In this document: positions 51,501 through 58,500 of the stretch, one piece after another
Layout: every line of letters begins with the position of its first letter
How positions within the stretch are numbered: position 1 is the first letter of the stretch
Assembly: GCA_025642065.1 (NCBI GenBank)
Contig: JAODUP010000845.1
Location: 62,001 to 126,000, forward strand
Direction of reading: 5' to 3'
DNA: 64,000 nt
DNA from: Paralvinella palmiformis
Taxonomy: Eukaryota > Annelida > Polychaeta > Terebellida > Alvinellidae
The notes under the pieces: generated by a model
The model's database searches: none
What the model was told of the DNA's origin: nothing
Seen by the model: only the letters and a program-made list of their open reading frames with translations
Position numbers and translations under genes: made by a program

Positions 51501-54500
51501 CTGATAATATATCAGTAATTACAGGTGTGGCTTAAACGATATAATGTGGAACAAAATTTAGAGGGGGGATGTGTGATCTGAATCATAATTTGATTAATTA
51601 AAAGCTACTGTCACTGATTATGATATAACTAGAGCATCACAATGGGAAATGTTAATCTAATATAGTGTTCGTTTTTGTTTCTTGGCAAAGTGAAAAGGAA
51701 CCAAATATTAAAAATACTGTGATGATATCTTGCTTACTACTCAAGATGTGGCCTTTCAAAGGAACCCCGATCCCATATCTGGTCCGAAAAGGGGGCCTTG
51801 GAAGGTCAATAAATAAATTTTAAAAATCCTTGATATTTTATATTTCTCACATACTTATTACCGGTATATCTACCGACAGTATAAAATGATAAGACTACAC
51901 AATCATTATTACACAAATATGTATCACATTCCAAATATGGCTTGCCAGACAACGGGACATACAAACATATTTGCGTCAGTTGGCTTCAGGTAGCCATGTT
52001 TGACCGGTCACAATTTAAGAAATACAAAATTTGTACAATATAATTTTTGCAAATATTTACACATCTTTGTCCATATAACAAATCAATTTTTACAGGCTTT
52101 TTGCAAGCAAATATTTTGAACTACAGCTTGCCAAAAATGTATCAGAAGCTATATTCACGCTGTGAAAATAGGCTGGCAAAATATTGAAAATGGCAGAAAA
52201 TCACCCAATTTGTATGATTCATAACTTCAAAATTATGCCTTGTTAACATACAGCTGTATCTTTAAACTTTTTTAATACATTACAATGACAGAGCACTTAT
52301 TATTTCTCACACAAAGATTTTGACTCGAATCAGAAAAAATGTAAGATCCGCAAATGTCAACCGTAGTGTACTTCAAATGTATTTATGTTACAGTTAAATG
52401 ATTTTTAGATTTGTTATCAACACAGTTTCTCTTATAAGCATAAATCTACAACTTAAGATGACAAAATAAACAGAATTTCTTGAGTAAATTTAAGCAAACC
52501 ACATTTCAAGTTTAATATATAAATAACAATATATACAATCACCAACACATCTGCGTGATTTCGAAGGATCTATGAGTATGAAATAAATTTATTTTATAAT
52601 GATTTTAAAATTCATAGATCAGTCAAAAATTATAAGACTCTTAGATACTACAAAGTATTGTGTTTGTATCCACTTTTTAATCATGGTAGTCCGATACATT
52701 TAGACTATTATCACCACTAAAGAATTCTGCTTTATATTCATTGTACAATTTCTTCACGTCTTCCAAAGTTTCCGCTTTCCTTTGTACTACCAGACTTTCC
52801 TGTTACAAAATCTAGCTCTGAGCTGAATACAAACTGGTAAGCTATATATCATGTACATCATTAATCTGTGGCCATCTAAACACATCCCTACATCCACAGT
52901 TTAAAAACAGAACAACTGCACTGTCATCAGGTTTTAACGTTTAATCTAACGTTTAAAAAAAACCTTCATGTTCATACGTAACCGCCACAAAAACACCCAG
53001 TCTGTCAAATTTAAACCTTTTATGGCTCAATGGTGTTGACATTTCATCTCTTTCTTATCGTTTTCTGCTGTGGGACTCGGGGTTAACAACATTATTTGTT
53101 AGCACTATTTTCAATGCCCATTGCTCACCAGGTGGCGCTATTCACAGAATCAGCACAGAGTTCCTGGGACAGTGTACCATTTGAAAATACTATTACCAGG
53201 TCTGACTTTAGTTCCTCCCACTTCTCTTTCCCTAATGTAAACTTTGCATGTTTTTCATACCCAACACCCGCTTTAAATATCTAACTTCATTTCTCAATAC
53301 TTTTGATTGATCTCTGTGGAAACTCAACAGCTGTCTTTGAATATCAATTTAATCAAAATCTTAATCTGAGAGTTCAAAGCATCAACAGGTTGATCACTAA
53401 ACTGCCTATCCAGAATCTTCTCTTTTTTTGTCTAAACTAAATTTTCTTGTTTTCCAATTTAATACCAAGGTTGTGCTGAAGTCTTTGATATTTGGCTGAA
53501 CTCTTAACATCACACAGTTGGTCTTGACACACACAAAGGCCTGTGTTTGTATGATTCAACTGTTCATGTAGACTGGCAAGTCGCTTATCTTGTCTTTTTC
53601 TTGTTTAGCTGATTTGTTATCTAATTCGCAGATAACCCTCTCTTTGGCGTGACAGATTTCCTTTAGAGTGTAGGAGCTCGGCTGTGATACATTCTTTGAC
53701 TTTAAATTATCTTTTAAAGTCGGTCACATTGTATACACAGCGACTTTGTAGTATTGTTGCGCAACATTGTGGCTCTGTTTGAATTGGATGCAAATGTGTC
53801 AGTCTGATCATATTCCAGATGTACAACACACATGCTGTTAAAAAACTCTTGTGCCTTTGTTCTTCGGCTCTTGTTTTTATATAGTTTTGCAAAAGGTTTT
53901 TTTAAACGCACTTGCTTTTTTCTTCAGAGTCACTCTCATTTGTGAATCAAATTTTGGAAATCTATATTCCACAATAGTGTCTAGATATATACTGTCCAAT
54001 ACTTTTCTCTGACACAAAAATCACTCGACTCTAAGTCTAACAGAAGTCCATTTGTGAGGTCTTTCGCTTCTACTTCTAGCTGTGGAACTCTTGTCAAATC
54101 TAGCAAAGCAGACCTTGTAAAACCACACTCTTTCTTTTACACCAACATCGGCTCTTAATCTGTAACCTTAGAGTAACATTCTTTTCTCATTTCAGGACTC
54201 TTCAAGAGCATGCCTTCCTTCAACAATTTCTCAATCATCGGTCGACAGCAATTTCTGATATATTTCAAACACAGTACATTATTTCAAATATAATATTACC
54301 CTGTTTCAAGCTGTCTGTCAGTGTCACAGGTATCTAATCTACAATGAGTCATCACTGACTTACGTTTGAGTCAACTATCGGCTCACTCTACATCAACGCC
54401 ATCCCTATTCTCTTCCAATCAATCGGCAGGACATCGCTGACATAACCAAGTACTGATCCCAAACACATTTTTCTGCTTCCAAACATAACCATATAATATT

Positions 54501-55465
54501 ATTAACACGATTTTTCCCAACCCTGATACAGTCTGATACCATTTGGCAGATCTATGTGTCTTTAGTGATCTTAGTGTATTCTAGGCCATTTTATGGTTTG
54601 ATAAAACAGTGAATTTTATACCTTGAGTATTCTAATTTTGTTCTTGTTTAATGGAAACTGAAATACTTCGCAATCATCCACGTGAGTAATCTGGTCAGAC
54701 AGTTCGAAAAATAAATCGGTCGCATAAGAATAAACAGACCCAACATCACAATCAAGTCACTTTTCCCCAAAAACATGGATGAATTCAGATATTGCGCGTG
54801 AGTGATAGGACATAATATATGTGTCAGATACCGCGCATCAGTTATGACATACAGGTATATCAGATAAGGCATATGTGACCTACATGTATACATGTCAAAC
54901 AGTGCACATCACCTACATCTATCTATCTAAAATATTCTAATGAAAGGGAATGACAAATATTTACTGATTAGCTCAGAAGAAATGTTATTATGTAAAATCG
55001 GATGTCATCACTTATAATTATATAAATACAATCTGGCTCCTAACCAAAATGAGCTTAATCCCACTCGGCGATAAAACTGAACAACAGACGCACCATTAGA
55101 CAACAGGGTCTTCAGGTAATTTTAGATGGAAAATGCCCATCGTTCTCCATTCACCTTCCTATTACACAGACTGGCAGCCATTCTAGAACATCACAGATGG
55201 CACATCGTATTGAATTAATCACTCCATCTGCACTGCACGTACTTCACATTGTGTAGGTCTCTGCGTTTGGTAAAATTGTAAACTAGTGCGCTCAAGCTGA
55301 TTATCTTGTACTTATGCATGGATGGAGATAAATTAAACATCTGTTCATTATGTATAATTAATGCGTCTTGACTGCAATAATGGATTGAAGTAATGCAGTA
55401 CATTTAATAGATTTGTGACTGAGATACTGCTCATCATACAGCTATATACAATATTTATCTGTGAA

Positions 55466-55518
<53 letters not shown>

Positions 55519-58500
55519 TACATACACACAAAACCTTCATATTGACAGGAACAATGACTAATGTATGATAACACTTACCTTAACAATGCTGATTGGCTTA
55601 CGTGAGATATGATAGCTACAGTAGATGATGAAGGTAAATGCCAGCATGTAGAACTTATACCTGTCAAACAAAATATTAAACATAGTTAGTGTTTCACGCA
55701 GACACAATTTGACAAGAATCTCGGCTCCCCCACTAAAAGTGGGATCTGTATGTTTAAACCTGTAAAATCAAAAACCTGAACCATTACCTAGTTTTCTCTA
55801 AACTGGAACCTACAGCAGGTTCAATATTTTTAATTGATACAGTGGATCCTCTTACACATTGTTAGAGGCAAGAATAGGTGACATTTTACCCTGAAACTAT
55901 GAAACCAGGATAGTCTTTACCAAGGTTCACCGCATGAAGCTGCACTATGTCAAGTACGGTGTTGCCTCACTATCACAAGGTCAAAATGAGTTTAATTATG
56001 ATAATAATAAGATTAGAACATTCATATCTGTCGCAAAATTCAGGTTCATCCTGGTATTTCTTGATGCACAGTTGTCACCATTGTTTTGATGATGCCCTGT
56101 GTCAGTACATCATTGTACATCAGCGTTCAGTATAGTTGTGAATGTTTCACTGGGTGTTAATTTTTTGTAGGCACTGTTGCAGCTATATATAGCCTGGCAC
56201 CATTCCATATTGGTTACCAAACACAAGCTGAACATTTAAAACACGAATTCTAGCCTTTATGTGCGAATTAACACCATTATTCTATAATTAGTTGTGAGTC
56301 ACTGATCACCAATCGCAGATAATAACCACTGTCCCTGTCAGATACAACAACATATAAAATTATAAGTTATAACTCTGATGCAAAAGAAAATGTATCGGGA
56401 AGGTCAAGGACAGTGCAGACCATACACTAGCCATTTGAACTAGTAATGCGGACCTACACTCAGACCACCACCAAGATAAAATGACCTACTCTAAATTAAA
56501 ATGTACATCGTACTGATACTGAGGACATGTGAAGCCACACTCGCATTGCATTTAATGTGGATTTTTCTTGTTAACCTTGTATTGTTGTGTGACTATTGAA
56601 TATATTATACAAATCTTCATCATAGTTTATGTTACTGTCTGTATGAATCTTGTGGATGAGTGCGCAGTTTGGTTGCCAGAGAAACTCCTGTAATCAGCAT
56701 TAATTTGATTTTTTCTGACAATCTGGTACAAAAGCTGTACAGATATGGCTGATGCATGATATGGCCCAATTTTCCTGATCATACTGACACCATGATAATA
56801 ACAGATAACAATATTTACTATAACATCAAACTGTGTACATATAAACAATGACGTTGTAGACTTATGGATGTGACAGCCTACCATCAGTGACGATGACACA
56901 AACCTATAGAGACCATACAGCAAAAGGTACCAGCTGCTGGGTCGTCTCTAGTGGTATTATGACAACAGCTAGCCAGAATTAAATCTCTATCAGAGCTAGG
57001 AAACTCCCAGTATGTCGAAGGCTTTGTCAAAACATTAATCAAACAGTTAAAGCCCTCAAATGCTTACACCGGGTAACATACTTAGTATGAGTTGCTAACG
57101 ACCGGAAAAACTGCGAACATGACCATCAGCTAAATAATCCAGTATGGTGGAAGAGATTTAAAACATGAAGTGTTGACACCAAGAGAGTCACTGACAAGTG
57201 GAACTGACCAATAAAATAAACAATCTCCATTACGACAGCCAATGCCTTAATAAACAAAAGACCGGATGGAAGAATCTAGAGCATCACAAAGATTAGAAAT
57301 AGTAATCAAATCAACAGGGTTGGCATGTTTCTTCCATGGATTGTAATCACCATGGTAAAAAACCTTTTCTGTTACGGAAAGAATACTTCCTTCCCTTCCA
57401 TTTAAGATTTCCCTAATCAACAGTAATTTAATACCTTCTCTTCCCAGAGAAACCACATCTACAGACCCTCATGATTACAATTTTTAAGTAATCGTACTCA
57501 TATTCGAGTACCTTCAAAAGTAATCGTACACATTTGTTTTCCGAGCACTCGTACTCACGCATCTTCAAAGTAATCATACTCTATTACATTGTATTGTAAT
57601 CGCTCCATCACTGTGCAATAATGCTCTATAAATTCTTGAATTGTTACCTTTTTGAACGGGCTTTATAAGCTTGGTATAATAATAATTGGAATAATAATAA
57701 TAGTCAACACACTGCCTTCTTGTCAAAGCAGAATCTCTGTTTGGAAAGGTAAATATGGTTTCAAAACTCCACGATCGTGGATAATCAATGTCTACAAAGT
57801 GATAACATTGTGGAGATAGGAGACATAGATTTAATGCAAGTTAGAATTAATAATATGATTTATTCGACATTATTTCATATAAAATGGACCAAATTCTGAA
57901 AACATTCCCACCTGACCACTTCAGGTTGTATTAATATTTTTTATATATCAATTGCCATGTATATGACAAGGTCTGGCACAATTTTTAGGCTTCACTAAAA
58001 AATATTTTCACTTAAAAGTGCCACAGGGTATCTCTAATTATGCTGCTTTCGAAATCGCGCCTAATTTTTAACCCTGTTTGAAACCTGGTAACTTTTTAAT
58101 TAATTGGCATAGAGACTGAAAGCTGTGTCATAGCTCTATCTAAAATTGCAATAAAGTGAAGCGAATGAATAAACCTGCGGTTGGCAGGTTAGGTCAAAAT
58201 ATGGAATTTATCAAGTTCAGTTGTTTTTTCTACCAATTTTGCATGACAATATATTTAGAACCCTGATGGTTAACAATGTTCAAACTGTACAATTTCAATC
58301 TCTGTACTCTAGAAAAAACTATATAAGTAAGAGGGAATTTACAGAGTGGTATGTGCTTGGTACAAACGATGATGTGGTGGTAGGCTAAACGGGCCGAGCG
58401 ACCTCCAAACGTAATGAATCGAAGTCAAAGATGAAACACCCTACAGATATGTCCACACTGAGATTCGAACTCGGGTGGTAGTGATCTGCAGTCCAACTTG

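Larger units (their letters stand above)
39267..55578 (-). other. SLC37 intron 2 (16.3 kb)
   Basis: The largest intron, packed with repeats: truncated SINE A, BEL/Pao remnant, LTR copy 2, Gypsy gag trace, an unassigned transposon-like ORF, two minisatellites and several microsatellites. Stretches with nothing recognised: 39660-40300, 40450-40900, 43220-44010, 44610-45230, 47700-48180, 48640-49540, 50860-52680 and 54400-55460. Confidence 0.7.

Noticed and set aside
39267..55578. A second host gene inside SLC37 intron 2
   Set aside because: All coding-like traces there match retroelements or unassigned fragments; no conserved multi-exon gene was found on either strand.
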